Assembly (NCBI GenBank): GCA_032718475.1
Contig: JAUCBJ010003493.1
Location: forward strand, 1 to 64,000
DNA length: 64,000 nucleotides
Direction: 5' to 3'
Source of the DNA: Nemertoderma westbladi
Taxonomy: Eukaryota; Xenacoelomorpha; Nemertodermatida; Nemertodermatidae
The notes beneath the pieces are model-generated. The model was not told the origin of the DNA. It searched no databases and was given only the letters and a program-made list of their open reading frames with translations. The position numbers and the translations under genes were made by a program. The stretch's first letter is position 1. Each line of letters begins with the position of its first letter. This document shows positions 21,932 through 33,233 of the stretch, in pieces.

Positions 21932-23123
21932 ATAATAATAACATGCAAATTAGAAACTCTCAAAATATTAAATACGTAATTAATGTTGATTTATAAATAG
22001 AAACTGTGTGTTAAAAAAAAAATAATATAAACAAATTGTTCCAGAATATTGTGTATTTATTGAATAGAATTGATAATTCTGATAATTCTTGCAATATTTG
22101 AACGCCTAAAGGAGTTACAGCATCTATCCCCCCGGAACTAGTCACGGGATTCCTGCGAGTGTGAAAAACTTAAAGGGTAATGCAAAGCCTAAAGAAAAAC
22201 ACAGTATTGGTTGGACATCAATTTATTCCTCCAGACTTTGTTCTCTAAATGATTTCTTCTGTACAAATAACAATATAAATTATTTACTTTATAGGACTGC
22301 TGCCTTTACTTTATGAGATTTTGGCCTATATCAAATTTTGATACCCAGCTGTCCAGTTAGTCTTCAACATTATAGTGAATTTGCTGGGTTCTGTTAGAAA
22401 GCTGGCCAGGCAAGGATTCCAAAAATGTAGAATTTGGTTGTGAAATAGCTTTTTTAAACTCGAGTGTGAGAATGTAAAGAGGTAGAATTACATTAAGGAA
22501 GGTTTACAAAAATAAACTCTGATACTCCGGTTCACTTTTTCATAAAATGTGGTAAATTTGTTACATTACGAATCGGTGGTGTACTGATTATTATGAATTA
22601 TCAGACATTCATCAAACATTCTTTGAAGTTACTCCACACAATAACTGTACGAGATCACGATTACTACAGAAGAGCCCTGATAAGGGTTAATTTGGTTATT
22701 GAATAGATACAAACACACCAATATAAAATGAAACACGGGCGTTAGACCAACAATACGGAAATAGTTGTAAACAATAAAACAAAATTTATAATAACGATAA
22801 AATTAATCAGCTGAAATAGAACTACCAATGAGTTTCATATGAGAATAATAGGTTATTTTATTAACATGTGCTGAGCTACTTTATTGCACTCCGTCACTAG
22901 TTCCAGTATGCAATATTATAATACTTTATTGCATTACCGATACAAAATGCCTAAACTGATGTATCGAAATGCAATAAAGGGGGAGGTGGGGATGGACACC
23001 GATGGACAGGAGTTACACCATATATCTCCCCAGAGTAGTATAGTAAATCAGTAAATCATATAACAACAATATCCTATCTAAATGGGCCTATTCTGTATGT
23101 GTGTATAATCATAAGTACGGGGT

Positions 23124-23154
<31 letters not shown>

Positions 23155-23596
23155 GGGTGGGTGTCCTAAAATAATTCAAGAGGAATGGAGCTAGTTTGTG
23201 TATTCAACGTCGGGTGTCTGTCTCTAATAAATAATGTCTCTTTAATGTATAAACTAAAGGAATCACGCGCCGTAATAGATCTTTTCTACAGAAAGGATAT
23301 TTGATGACACAAAAAGTAGGCGATCTAAATTTACCCTGTTAACCTGTACTATACAGTACAGCCAATATAATTCCGGCATTATACATTGTAGTTTAAGTTT
23401 TGGCCAATGAGACTCAAGCAAATCCAATTGTCAACAACTGGAACTTATGTACTGTAACACAACACACACATGTTAACCACTGTGGTTTTAGCTGAAGGAT
23501 CAGATTTTTCTTTTAGATGCTGTATATCCAAACTTTAAGATTTTTTTTTTTATTATTAACATTGATTTTGTCTTTGTCTTAATATTACAAATATCC
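21932..23596. other. Retroelement 3' flank and unassigned DNA with MITE fragments
   Basis: 22025-22110 is a family B fragment (ATTGTTCCAGAATATTGTGTATTT...TTTGAACGCCTA) and 22400-22455 a family A fragment (AGGATTCCAAAAATG...GTGAAATAGCT). A hairpin spans 22923-22979 (CTTTATTGCATTACCGATAC against GTATCGAAATGCAATAAAG). A 29-nt poly-G lies at 23124-23152. No gene. Confidence 0.5.
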
Positions 23597-23620
23597 TGTC
23601 ACACTCACCATAGTAGAAGT

Positions 23621-24585
23621 GTGATGGAAATCCCAAATAAACTGGGATCAGTTGTAATACAAGATGGTAGTGCAAAAATGGTTGTTCTAAACGACTGTAA
23701 CAAGAGAATTCTTACCGAAGCTCCTACGTTTCTGGAAAACCTAGCAGTGATAGAAAGTTCAGATGAGATTATAATAGAAGGTACATCATATAAAATAAAG
23801 CGCAAAGCTGGGAACATATTGATCCTCAAACCGATAGACTGATAGATGTTTGTTCAACTTCACAATCAGTAGGCCTACGACCACGGGGCAGTGAAATTGA
23901 CACAAACAAACCAATAGCCGGAAATACCAGCAACACAGAATGGGAACAACTGGCAAAGGCAATGATGAAACGTTTGGTCGGCAGTATGGCCGGCACTGAT
24001 GATGGACCTCACGCCTTACCTGTGGAACAAAGCTCTGGATTGGAACTCTCAGAGACGCTCACCGCAGATCGCCCTTTGCCAAGACAAGTTATAGCAAATT
24101 TACGCTATAGGAGGCGATTCATTGAATTGCAAGATGTTGCTAGTTATGATGACGTACAGCGGAACAAGTCAGGAGGCAAGTCAGGAAATCGCATCGCGTC
24201 CTCAGGGGGTCTGTTATCAGCCTTACTGACACTCATTAGATACAGGAGTGGCCTATTTCCTGAAGATCGCGAAGCTATGCTCGTGTATTATGCTAACCTA
24301 CAAGACATGGCGCCACACTATAGCTTCGAATACCTAGCAAGGATAGACAGAGACCATCGACTGCGTGTTGAAGCGGGGACGGATTGGGACAAAGAAATCC
24401 GTATAAGGAAACCCAATCCGGAAGATTTAATACGCTCCTGCTACCGTTGTGAGTATTGGCACCTTGGCCCATGTTCTGCGACAAATTTGCAGAAAACGAA
24501 ACGCCCATTTAACATGTTTAACACACCTGGGCGGGGGTACCAGGCTGATGTGCACGATGGACGTCCTCATTGCACTTACAGATGG
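23621..24585 (+). pseudogene. Zinc-knuckle (Gag-like) gene, 5' part, split by the BEL1 insertion
   Basis: An opening frame (MMEIPNKLGSV..., 23621-23842) overlaps a second frame that is open from about 23836 through 24585, so one 1-nt frameshift near 23836-23842 probably separates two halves of one protein. The second half carries basic and Leu-rich segments, a CYRCEYWHLGPC zinc-binding motif near 24440-24475, and the start of a second knuckle (HCTYRW) cut at 24585. After the 12.9-kb BEL1 element the frame resumes at 37513 in the same register. The fold resembles small Gag or nucleic-acid-binding proteins of retroelements. No polymerase is linked to it, so it could be a domesticated gag, a relic, or part of an unidentified element. 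Confidence 0.55.
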
Positions 24586-24610
24586 TGTTACGGTATATGG
24601 CGCTGTATCC

Positions 24611-24735
24611 ACAGTATTAGTCCATTATGCAGTATGCAGTATTAGTCCATTATGCAGTACACAGTATTAGTCCATTATGCAGTATGCAGTATTAGTCCGT
24701 TATACTGTACGTAATATTAGTCCGTTGTGCAGTAT
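24611..24735 (+). repeat. ~25-bp tandem repeat at the start of BEL1 U3
   Basis: CAGTATTAGTCCATTATGCAG recurs about five times with drift to CCGTTATAC and CCGTTGTGC in the last copies. It sits 25 bp inside the LTR, upstream of the promoter, a usual place for enhancer-like repeats in U3. Confidence 0.85.
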
Positions 24736-25137
24736 AATTATTTAGATAAGGCGCAGTGTGGTGACATTTAGGTAAGGAAGTTAAAACGCCCATATATTTT
24801 GCATCCATTCATTTTGTATAGTATGTAGCCCTACCTACGTAATTTTGTATTAGGATATATGTAGATAGTTCCAGGGTAGCGAGTTTACTCGGACCCTGGA
24901 TTTTGTGCTTGCTGATATTAGTTTGATAGGGCTAGCATATAGGGACGCTGTCCTGGCCATTCAGCAGCCAGAGACGTGATCCATTACCATATATGGTAAT
25001 AATTTGAGGGCATAGGGCTACAATCCGGTCTCCTTATTGGATTAACTGCTTCCAGGTTGGTTTAATGCTAGCATGGACTGGAGAGCCAATGGGAGAGCGA
25101 TTGAGTCACCTTATTGCATCACCCCATCCGGATCACC

Positions 25138-25144
25138 TATAAAT
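25138..25144 (+). promoter_or_regulatory. TATA box of BEL1 5' LTR
   Basis: TATAAAT, about 550 bp into the LTR, with a CCAAT motif about 50 bp upstream (GAGCCAATGGGAG). Inferred from position and motif only. Confidence 0.4.
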
Positions 25145-26801
25145 TGGCGGTGTGCCAGTAGGGCCTTTGTTGTTCATATATTTGTTCATATGTTCATGCC
25201 TTATCACATGACACACCCCTGTTACAATTTACTTGCTGAGCTGTCTCTAATTTTGTATTAGGATATCGTATTTTCTGCAATTTGCTAATTTTGATTAATT
25301 TCTTGGAATGATTTGCTAGTACGATTACTTTGCTTGTGTTTCTCAATAATTCCTTCGATTACTGCAAATTACAATCGAACTATGATTTCTACCTTTGATT
25401 GATGGTTCTATGTGATTCTTTTCTGCGCAATAATCCCAAGCGATTCCTGAGACTGTCAGACTTTGTGATTTGCATGCGCCGCTACGGTAGCTATTAGCAT
25501 CATGGAGGGCTAAGGTGCCAGTGGGCGGTGGGCGCATCGGGGGGTTGAGCGACTAGGAGAGAGCGGAGGATTCAAAGCGGGCAACGCTGGCCAGGGTCAC
25601 CGTTGCGGGCGGGTATCTTGCACTGCGGCACGCAGACCGATCGCCGGTACAGTATCTAGGGGGCTGATGATCCAGGTTTTGTCTCTATTTAGTATTAGGG
25701 GGGCAGGAATTGGGTTAGTTAGGAATCCTAGATGTACCCGGGAGAGGCCTGCGCGTATTACAACGTTGAGTGTGGAGTACGAGTAGTGAATTGCACAATT
25801 GTAAACTGTGATTTCTAACGCTGATTGGTGTGTTATTGAAGTGTGCCTAAGATTACGAATGCTTAGATAGGCGCTCCTTTTCCTTTGATTGATTTCTATT
25901 TCTTAGTTACAATAATTAGTTATTGATTAGGTCAAAGTAATACGGCAATTTAGGCTATTACTAGCGAAACCTGTTGCATGATAAATTAGAATTACGTATT
26001 CTGGAACTCTTAGTAATTAGTACGCTGTTAAATATTTGTGACTGTAATTAATTAGTAAAAAATTAAGAATTAGTACGCAGCATAGCGGAGAGTAGCTAAG
26101 GTAATAATTAGTGTACTGTAAACTATTCACGCTGAGCGGTTATTTGCATTAGCGGACAATCAGCTAGAACGCACTATTCGGTACGCACGATACGCTAGTA
26201 ATTTTGCTGGCCTAAAGCCAGTCGCGGGCAGTTTTAGACTCGGAGTGGTATTATCCACGTAGAAACAGATACTGTACCATTTTGATATTTTAAATATTCT
26301 CGCATTCACACATTACGTTAGGGAACCTCCAGTATTCGCGATTAGAAAGACGTAGGTAATAGCGTGCTTTAATAGTGATAATATTAGGCGTAAGAATACT
26401 CTGAGTGCAAGGCCTCTCGCACTCGTCTTAAGTAAGCTTAGGGAGCCGACTCGGGTTTATTGTTTTGGTTATTCCTGCGTGGCTCATAGATTCGAACAGT
26501 TAGCTCTCTATCGAGCAATCGGTAGAGAAAGGAACAAGCGATTTTGCAGGAGTTGTGTAAATTTAGTAAAATATATTAGTGGACGGCAGATTAGCGCCAT
26601 CCAACGGTAAGTAGCGGTTTTGTATTTAGCAACCCTTACAATTTAGTAATAGCACGCTCCTGATCCCCTTTACTTAACAGTAGAGCAGTCTTTGTGTCTT
26701 ATTGGTTAGACGAGAACTTATTAGGTTGGCAGAAGGATATTAACGGGTATTGGTCTGTTCAACAGTTCTGCTGTTAGTATAGAGGTCGCGGTTGTTTATC
26801 A

Positions 26802-28091
26802 GTAATACGCGGTATTGGCTGTTGCTTGCAGCGGTCAATAGAGTATTCTTAGGCTGTTAGTTTAGACTACTGTTGCTTTAGATTACTGATACTTTGTATC
26901 AGTAATACGCGCATATTGCTTTGCTGTACTGCGTATAGTAAGGCAGATAGTGTATTCTTAGGCTGATAGTAGTATCACAGTATTAAGTAATAAGTTGGAG
27001 CACGTGATCGTCTGCTGTAGGCTATAGGCTAGCGTACAGTAAGACATTGAGTTTATTCTATTAGGTTGTTAGTTTAGATTACTGTATTCACTGGCTGCGT
27101 ACAATAGTACAGTAGTACATTAGGCTGATTGCTGTTACTGCGTACGGTAGAAGGACATTTGTTTGCCGTACCACACACAGTATCATTAGGCTGTTAGGTT
27201 GGTGTACTGTTTTACTTACTGTACTGCATACAGTGAATGTACGGTAGTGCGTTTTGCTAATTGCGAATACAGCAGTTCCTTAGGCCTTAGGGCAAACAGT
27301 AATTAGTAAGTTTTTTGAAAATTTTAGCTAGGTTTGCGAGAATTCAGTTTTCGGTCAAAATTATTTTGTAAAATTCTAGAGTTTTGTACCGGTATGTTAG
27401 GTAACCGCTTAGTTATTTTATACCATCTGGAGATACATGGCAAGACGGAACTTCTGAGTTTGGGGTTCGTGTGGGTCTGCGGGTTCGGTTTGCAATCAGC
27501 GAAGGGCCTGAATCTTTGGACGCGGACGTGGAATCTCACAGCAAACAAGGTTAGTTGTTCTGTTGGCACCACTGTGTTTGTGGAAGCAGTAAAAAATTAC
27601 CGGTTGTTTAACTGCGAAGCTGAACTCAATTTATTAGTTAGGATATTTAGGTTTAGCCGGCCATGGTTTTTTGAATCGCTCAAGTTAGAGAGAGAGTTAG
27701 AGAGAGTCGCAACCCGAAGATGTAGCCACGCGCTAGTGGATACATATAATATTTGAAATTAAAATTACGTTGATTAGAGCTATATATAAAATTAGAAATA
27801 TTTGGGTGGCAAATTTATTCTGAATATTTTGTATTAGATTCAGAAGTTATTTTGTGCTATACCGGTATTTAATACTATATAGTAGCTAAATAATAATATT
27901 TTGTTTAAATATTGTGCTAGTATTTGCTATAACTATATACCCCATTAAATTCACAATATTGCATTGCGAATTTATTTGACATTTGGACCAACTGATTATT
28001 TGACAAATAATTTGACCGTATTTCGGTTAAATTATAATTATATCTCGAACTTTTGCGAGATTTTTGCCGGAAGGCAAACATTATTTAGACT
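26802..28091 (+). other. BEL1 leader with degenerate repeats
   Basis: Untranslated leader between LTR and gag. 26802-27290 is built from degenerate repeats containing TTAGGCTG(T/A)TAG, GTACTGCGTA and AGATTACTG words. A 140-codon open frame (27334-27756) has no family resemblance and is likely chance. Composition shifts to AT-rich just before the gag ATG at 28092. Confidence 0.6.
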
Positions 28092-31000
28092 ATGAGTGTC
28101 TCAGACAAAGAGGCACTAGAGGACAGCTATGAGACGGCGGCTGGACCGCCGACTGACGATAGCGTAAATATTACTGTTGATGACAATGCCGACTATGACG
28201 ACGCAGCGAGTAACGCTGACGTAAGTGAACAGGAGGACGAGACAGTGACTAGTGAGGAAGAACAACAGCCTCAGGTAATAGTATTAGGATCCCCTACCGC
28301 TACTGTAAGGAAGGATTGTACAGCAACCCGGACAGAGGTGAGTGATAGGGAGGGTAGTGTAGCAGAAGCGAGAGCCCGGAGCCCGGTTTCCAGACCTGTG
28401 GGTATGGTAAGTGCCGTGGTCCCGACGGCTGTTAGGAGTACCCGTAGTTCCCGAAATAATCTTTCAAGTCCACCGAGCGTAAGTCAGGTGAGCGAGAGAG
28501 AACTTGATATCGCGATAAAGAAGAAACTTCGCGCGCATGCCGGACATATAACTCGGACGGCGGACAAGGTAAGGAAGATGTTAGCTGATTCAGCGAACAT
28601 CGGGAGGGTAGAGTTAGCAGAGATTAGAAGAGGATATAACTCAGCGTTATTCAAGCAGACAGAGGAGCTTGCAGTCCTAGCGAAGAAGGCAGTAGAGTCT
28701 CAGTCGAGCGACGTGGCGACGAGGATTTACGACAGGGTTTTAGCAGCCTTGTTGGAGCACCGCGAGTTATCGGAGCGATTCCGACGAGTTAGGACGGAGA
28801 ACTGGCTGCTATGGGCATCACAAGCGCAGGCGACTCAGGTGAGTGACGCAGAGTTGAGAGACTTAGTGGAGCGAGAAGAGACGCAGGATAAAGAGGAGCG
28901 CCGGTATCAGAGGGAAGTTACTAGCTGGCTGATGCAGAATGGAGTGGTGGTACCAGGTCAGGTGCTACCGACGACGGAGAACATCCAACAGAGGACGTTG
29001 ACTCCACCCGACGACGCATCTAGAGACAGCGGCGATTCCCAGGTTAGTCACGCGCGAGGTAAGGTAATATGTGCTAGATCCCTTGTTTCTCACAACTCGG
29101 CGGAGGAGAGAAGACGCCGACTAGACGAACAGCAGGCGGAAGTTTTGCGTGCACAGGAAGCACGGAAGGAAGCCGAGCGGGAACGGGAGCGCACACGTAA
29201 GTTGGACGCAGAGTTACGAGAGTTGGAAGAGATAAGTAAGCACGAGCGAGCGGAATGCGAGCAAAGGGAACGCGAACTCCAAGCCGAGCGCGAGCGCGAG
29301 GAACTCGAACGCGAACAGAGAGAACGCGAACTCCAACTTGAATGCGAACGGGAAGCGAAGAAACGCGAACTCCAACTCGAACGCGAACAGGAAGCGAAGA
29401 AACGCGAACTCCAAGCCGAACGCGAGCGCAAGAAACTCGTTCGTGAACAGAAGGAGCGCGAGCTTCAACTCGAACGCGGACACAAGGAACGCGAACTCGA
29501 GATCGAGAAGAGAAGACGCGCATTGTATGAAGAAAGGTCGCGAGTGGAAGAAGAGGGCGCAGCGAGACGAGCGAGGGAAGAAGAAGAGCGTAAACTGGCG
29601 CAGTTGGAAAGTGCGAGATTAAGTTTAGAGAGCGAAGAACGGACTAGGAAGGCGAACGAAATCGCCGAGAAGGGGATGCGAATGCTCGAAGAATGTGGGG
29701 CGAGTGTGGGGACAGAGTTGCGAGAACTGTTCGCACTGCAGAAGGCCGAACAGGAAGCGAGAACTCCGACTATACGCGAGTCAACAACGACCAGAATTCC
29801 TATACCCGGTCCAGCTATTACGAGTACACGGATCGTTAAACCGTTCTCTACATATCGCACGCCAGTTGGTATTAGTGCTTCACCTATCGCCCAGGATCTA
29901 CGTCATCGGAACGCCGCACCACTGTATACCGAACGTGACAACGGAGAATTTAGAGAAGAAACTCCGACGGGCCGAGTATTTGGCGAACCGAACCCGCGGG
30001 TTTGGAATACGCGGACGGAGCGCCGACCCAGTTCGACGGAGAACTTCCGGGTTAAACCGGAAGAGGGATCATATGAGAGACAGCGGATTACTCAGATAGA
30101 GCCGACTATACAACAGAACCCTAGCCAGGAATTTATTACGAGGGATGAGTTAAGTGCTAGTTTAGCGCAAGCTATATCGCCGCACATCCAACCTATAACG
30201 GACATGCTTAGCAACCTACGGTTAAAGGAAGCAGCCCAGGTAAGAAGTAATTCTAATCCTAGCAGGCCTGAGTTAGATAAAGTCCAGCCTAGTCAACGAG
30301 TACGCATATCGGAGGAGACTATACCACATAGACCTCAGGTAAGGACGCCTGTCCCGAATATCCATAATCCCAATTTCGAAAATTCGGCAGAAAGATTTAT
30401 TCAGGATGCTTGGGTCAGGGCCTCGGCGCGCAAACCATCGCGAGCGCTAAGGACTGACACCGAGTCAAGCGATGAAGAGGAAGAAATGAGACGTCAGAAG
30501 TCCCGAAACTATAAGGAAAGAAGGACGGACGCGGAGCAGGTAAGTTGGAACCACCGGGAAAGGACCAGACTTAACAACCCTGCGGAACTAAACCATTTGT
30601 TAACCCGGAACGACGCAACCCTTAGGGACATAGGTAAGTTTGCTGCTAGGCAAGGACTGCCGACGCAACAACCCCAGAAGTTTATGGGCAACCATAAGCA
30701 CTGGAGGACCTTTAAAACCTATGTCGACGAGCAGCTAACCAACAGCACCTTTACTCCCAACGAGAAGTTCAACTATTTGCTTCAGATGCTCCATCGAGAA
30801 CCTAGAGCCATTGCTGATAACTTCGTCGACAACGAAAGAGCATTCGAGTTAGCGATGAAGACGCTTAGTGACATCTACGGGAATAAAACCAAGATGGCGC
30901 AGTCGATAGTGGAAGACTTGGGTAAGGGCGGAAGGATTACAACTCCGTTAGAGCTGTTGAACTTAGCGAACGCTATTTCGAACGCATTGGACATCTTGAG

Positions 31001-33233
31001 GACGGTGAATCTACCTCATCATGGTGATCACGCCGAAGTTTTGAAAAGCGTAATAAGACGTTTAAACATGCGTTACCGACAGAAATGGCGCAAATTAGAG
31101 AATAAGTTGGAGGGCCAAGGTAAGGTGTTGACACTTCAGCATATTCATGACATGATAGCCACAGACGCAGTAGCAGAGATGAAATCAAACTTCTCAGAAG
31201 AGAATATGAGGGAGTCTAAACCTGTTACCGGTAAGTCTATGGTAAGTTTTGACGATGACAGGACCACTGTGACATTTAACTCAGTAGACAGATATAATTC
31301 GAGTACCCCAGCCTTTAGATCAGACTCGCGAGTATGGTCAGGTGAGCGGTTAGATAGACCTAGGTTAAAGCAACAGGAGTTGCCGGATGGATTTGTAGGT
31401 TGCCAATACTGTTTACTAAAGGAGGTAAGATCTGACGACCATAAGTTAGATAGTTGCAGACGGTTCAAAGAATTAAATTCGGAACAGAGAAGAGTTCAAG
31501 TGCAGACGTTGGACACCTGTTGGGCATGTCTTGCGCCAGGTCATGTACGGCGGCAGTGCCCGAACAGCAAGGACGGATGCATGGAATGCGGCAGACTACA
31601 TCACAAGTTGCTACATGCGGATTTCCACACCCCAACGGACCGTTACTTACAGCGAAATCCTCAAAGGAAGGGGAGCAAAGAACCCGTATCGATAAGGAGG
31701 AATACGTACACTGGCATCCAGGACGATGGTTACCAACCAGGTTCGTCGGACGAGGATGGCGAGTCGAGCGCGAGAGAAGTGACCTGCCAAGGTTTCACCG
31801 CGGATAGTTCATCGACCAGCGCGCGGACGTATTTATCATCGGCCACGTCGGAAATATTTAGCGTGATTCCGGTGAAACTCACTGGCGATAAGGGATCGAA
31901 GCAAATATATGTGATGTTGGACACTGCGTCCACATTATCGTATATCGACGAGGAAGTGGCGAGAGCTGTTTCTAGCTTCCAGGACGCCGAGGAAATCCAA
32001 ATAGAGTTGAAGTCTATGCACGGGGTAGGAGACCTCAAGGGACACAGAATTTCGGTAGAACTAGATTCCCTACTTCCGAGAGACCAGCATACTCGACAAG
32101 AACGGAAAGCTTTGCCATTGGACGGATTTAAGTGTCTAGCTATGAAGGGATTCGGCAGGCAGTTAGGTAAGGTGCCGCCGATGAGTCCCATAGCACAGGA
32201 GTATTTTGACAAGCTCAGGATACCCAGACACCAGGTAGGTTATAGGAATGTTTCTATGTTAATTGGTGCAGAACAGCTGATCGCACACCAAATATGGGAA
32301 ACGAGACCAGCTGAGCCGCATGTCAATGGACCACATGCCCATAGGACTATACTAGGTTGGTATACACGAGTACCTATGTCTTATGAGTTTACAGGTGGCG
32401 ACAAGCCAATGAATAGATACGACGAATTACAGCCTATAACTCAACCACCGTTAGTAGAACCACCAGACATAGACGAGTTTAGGAGAACCTGTATTGACCA
32501 CTATAGTGACTTTAGCGAGTCAGACGAGGAGTTGATTCCTGATAATGTTAGGTTGTCGGAACCACTTCATAATGACCGGACAGATAGTGAACCCGAGGAC
32601 TACTGTTATCAGACCCGTGGGTCTGGTTCAGCGGCCCACGCTACTTATCTGACTAACGTTTTGACTTATACTGACATAGTGGAGGGTCAGGTGGCTAAAT
32701 ATCGAGACCTAGACATTTTCCAATACAGTGAGGAGGAATTACAGAAGGAATTGATACGCCAGGACCTCGAGACAGGAGCCAGAACCGTCGAATGGCTGGA
32801 TAGGGACGCAATGGAACCCGGTGGATATGACCTAGCCATGTCTACTGATGAGAAACGGTCGTTGGAGATGATGGAAGATACCATACGTCTACTACCGACT
32901 GGACATTTTGAAGTTGGAATGTTGTGGCGTCGACAACCACCTAAGTTGGAGAACAACTACAACTTAGCCTTGAAAAGATTAAACGGAGTAAGGGCTCGGT
33001 TGTTGAAGAATCCAGGCATTAGGGAGAAGTATTGCGCCCAGATCAACAACTATTTCGCTAAGGGATTTGCTGGGAAGGTAGAGGACCCTGACTTAGATCG
33101 TCGACTTTTTGACGAAGGAACAATGGAGACATTGTCCGGGAGTGTTGAACCCGGCCGACATAACTTCGAGAGGTGCAATGCCGGCGGAATTCTGTCAGGA
33201 AGAGTCGCAGGAGTTTTGGTTGCATGGACCTGA
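28092..33233 (+). CDS. BEL1 Gag-protease polyprotein with truncated RT
   Basis: 1713 codons. Residues about 1-330 are acidic and disordered. About 335-540 is an extreme Glu/Arg coiled coil built on a 39-bp repeat. About 860-1000 is the DUF1759 Gag domain (KFMGNHKHWRTFKTYV). Zinc-knuckle motifs lie near 1103, 1142 (CWACLAPGHVRRQC) and 1162 (CMECGRLHH). The retropepsin-like active site VMLDTASTLSYID near 1273 has DTA instead of DTG. Residues about 1595-1670 match the N-terminal fingers of BEL RT (TGHFEVGMLWRR...LENNYNLALKRL). The palm with its catalytic Asp residues is absent: the sequence jumps near 33100-33120 to the far end of RNase H in another frame, giving a 38-residue out-of-frame tail. 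Gag and protease appear intact. Confidence 0.9.
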   Translation: MSVSDKEALEDSYETAAGPPTDDSVNITVDDNADYDDAASNADVSEQEDETVTSEEEQQPQVIVLGSPTATVRKDCTATRTEVSDREGSVAEARARSPVSRPVGMVSAVVPTAVRSTRSSRNNLSSPPSVSQVSERELDIAIKKKLRAHAGHITRTADKVRKMLADSANIGRVELAEIRRGYNSALFKQTEELAVLAKKAVESQSSDVATRIYDRVLAALLEHRELSERFRRVRTENWLLWASQAQATQVSDAELRDLVEREETQDKEERRYQREVTSWLMQNGVVVPGQVLPTTENIQQRTLTPPDDASRDSGDSQVSHARGKVICARSLVSHNSAEERRRRLDEQQAEVLRAQEARKEAERERERTRKLDAELRELEEISKHERAECEQRERELQAEREREELEREQRERELQLECEREAKKRELQLEREQEAKKRELQAERERKKLVREQKERELQLERGHKERELEIEKRRRALYEERSRVEEEGAARRAREEEERKLAQLESARLSLESEERTRKANEIAEKGMRMLEECGASVGTELRELFALQKAEQEARTPTIRESTTTRIPIPGPAITSTRIVKPFSTYRTPVGISASPIAQDLRHRNAAPLYTERDNGEFREETPTGRVFGEPNPRVWNTRTERRPSSTENFRVKPEEGSYERQRITQIEPTIQQNPSQEFITRDELSASLAQAISPHIQPITDMLSNLRLKEAAQVRSNSNPSRPELDKVQPSQRVRISEETIPHRPQVRTPVPNIHNPNFENSAERFIQDAWVRASARKPSRALRTDTESSDEEEEMRRQKSRNYKERRTDAEQVSWNHRERTRLNNPAELNHLLTRNDATLRDIGKFAARQGLPTQQPQKFMGNHKHWRTFKTYVDEQLTNSTFTPNEKFNYLLQMLHREPRAIADNFVDNERAFELAMKTLSDIYGNKTKMAQSIVEDLGKGGRITTPLELLNLANAISNALDILRTVNLPHHGDHAEVLKSVIRRLNMRYRQKWRKLENKLEGQGKVLTLQHIHDMIATDAVAEMKSNFSEENMRESKPVTGKSMVSFDDDRTTVTFNSVDRYNSSTPAFRSDSRVWSGERLDRPRLKQQELPDGFVGCQYCLLKEVRSDDHKLDSCRRFKELNSEQRRVQVQTLDTCWACLAPGHVRRQCPNSKDGCMECGRLHHKLLHADFHTPTDRYLQRNPQRKGSKEPVSIRRNTYTGIQDDGYQPGSSDEDGESSAREVTCQGFTADSSSTSARTYLSSATSEIFSVIPVKLTGDKGSKQIYVMLDTASTLSYIDEEVARAVSSFQDAEEIQIELKSMHGVGDLKGHRISVELDSLLPRDQHTRQERKALPLDGFKCLAMKGFGRQLGKVPPMSPIAQEYFDKLRIPRHQVGYRNVSMLIGAEQLIAHQIWETRPAEPHVNGPHAHRTILGWYTRVPMSYEFTGGDKPMNRYDELQPITQPPLVEPPDIDEFRRTCIDHYSDFSESDEELIPDNVRLSEPLHNDRTDSEPEDYCYQTRGSGSAAHATYLTNVLTYTDIVEGQVAKYRDLDIFQYSEEELQKELIRQDLETGARTVEWLDRDAMEPGGYDLAMSTDEKRSLEMMEDTIRLLPTGHFEVGMLWRRQPPKLENNYNLALKRLNGVRARLLKNPGIREKYCAQINNYFAKGFAGKVEDPDLDRRLFDEGTMETLSGSVEPGRHNFERCNAGGILSGRVAGVLVAWT
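29326..29442 (+). repeat. 39-bp tandem repeat inside BEL1 gag (coiled coil)
   Basis: CGCGAACTCCAACT...GAAGCGAAGAAA repeats every 39 bp (13 codons) about three times, embedded in a longer less regular run of REREL/QLE units from 29160 to 29640. A 39-nt unit preserves the frame and adds about two helical heptads. Confidence 0.8.

Larger units (their letters stand above)
24586..26801 (+). repeat. BEL1 5' LTR (2216 bp)
   Basis: Runs from TGTTACGG to GTTTATCA. U3 opens with a ~25-bp tandem repeat (24611-24735). A CCAAT box near 25085 and TATAAAT at 25138-25144 give a plausible core promoter. The last 516 bp (26286-26801) are repeated at 36992-37507 with no difference that I can see. A strong splice-donor-like CAACGGTAAGTAG lies near 26612. 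I find no primer-binding site of standard TGG-start form directly after 26801. Confidence 0.88.

Noticed and set aside
26802-26830. Primer-binding site after the BEL1 5' LTR
   Set aside because: No TGG-start tRNA complement directly after the LTR. The nearest TGG words are over 10 bp away and unconvincing.
27334-27756. 140-codon open frame in the BEL1 leader
   Set aside because: No family resemblance, low-complexity end (LERELERV), lies in an untranslated leader. Probably chance.
29074-29860. Several long minus-strand frames opposite BEL1 gag
   Set aside because: Mirror of the repetitive Glu/Arg codons of the coiled coil. Arg/Ser/Val-rich shadows, not genes.
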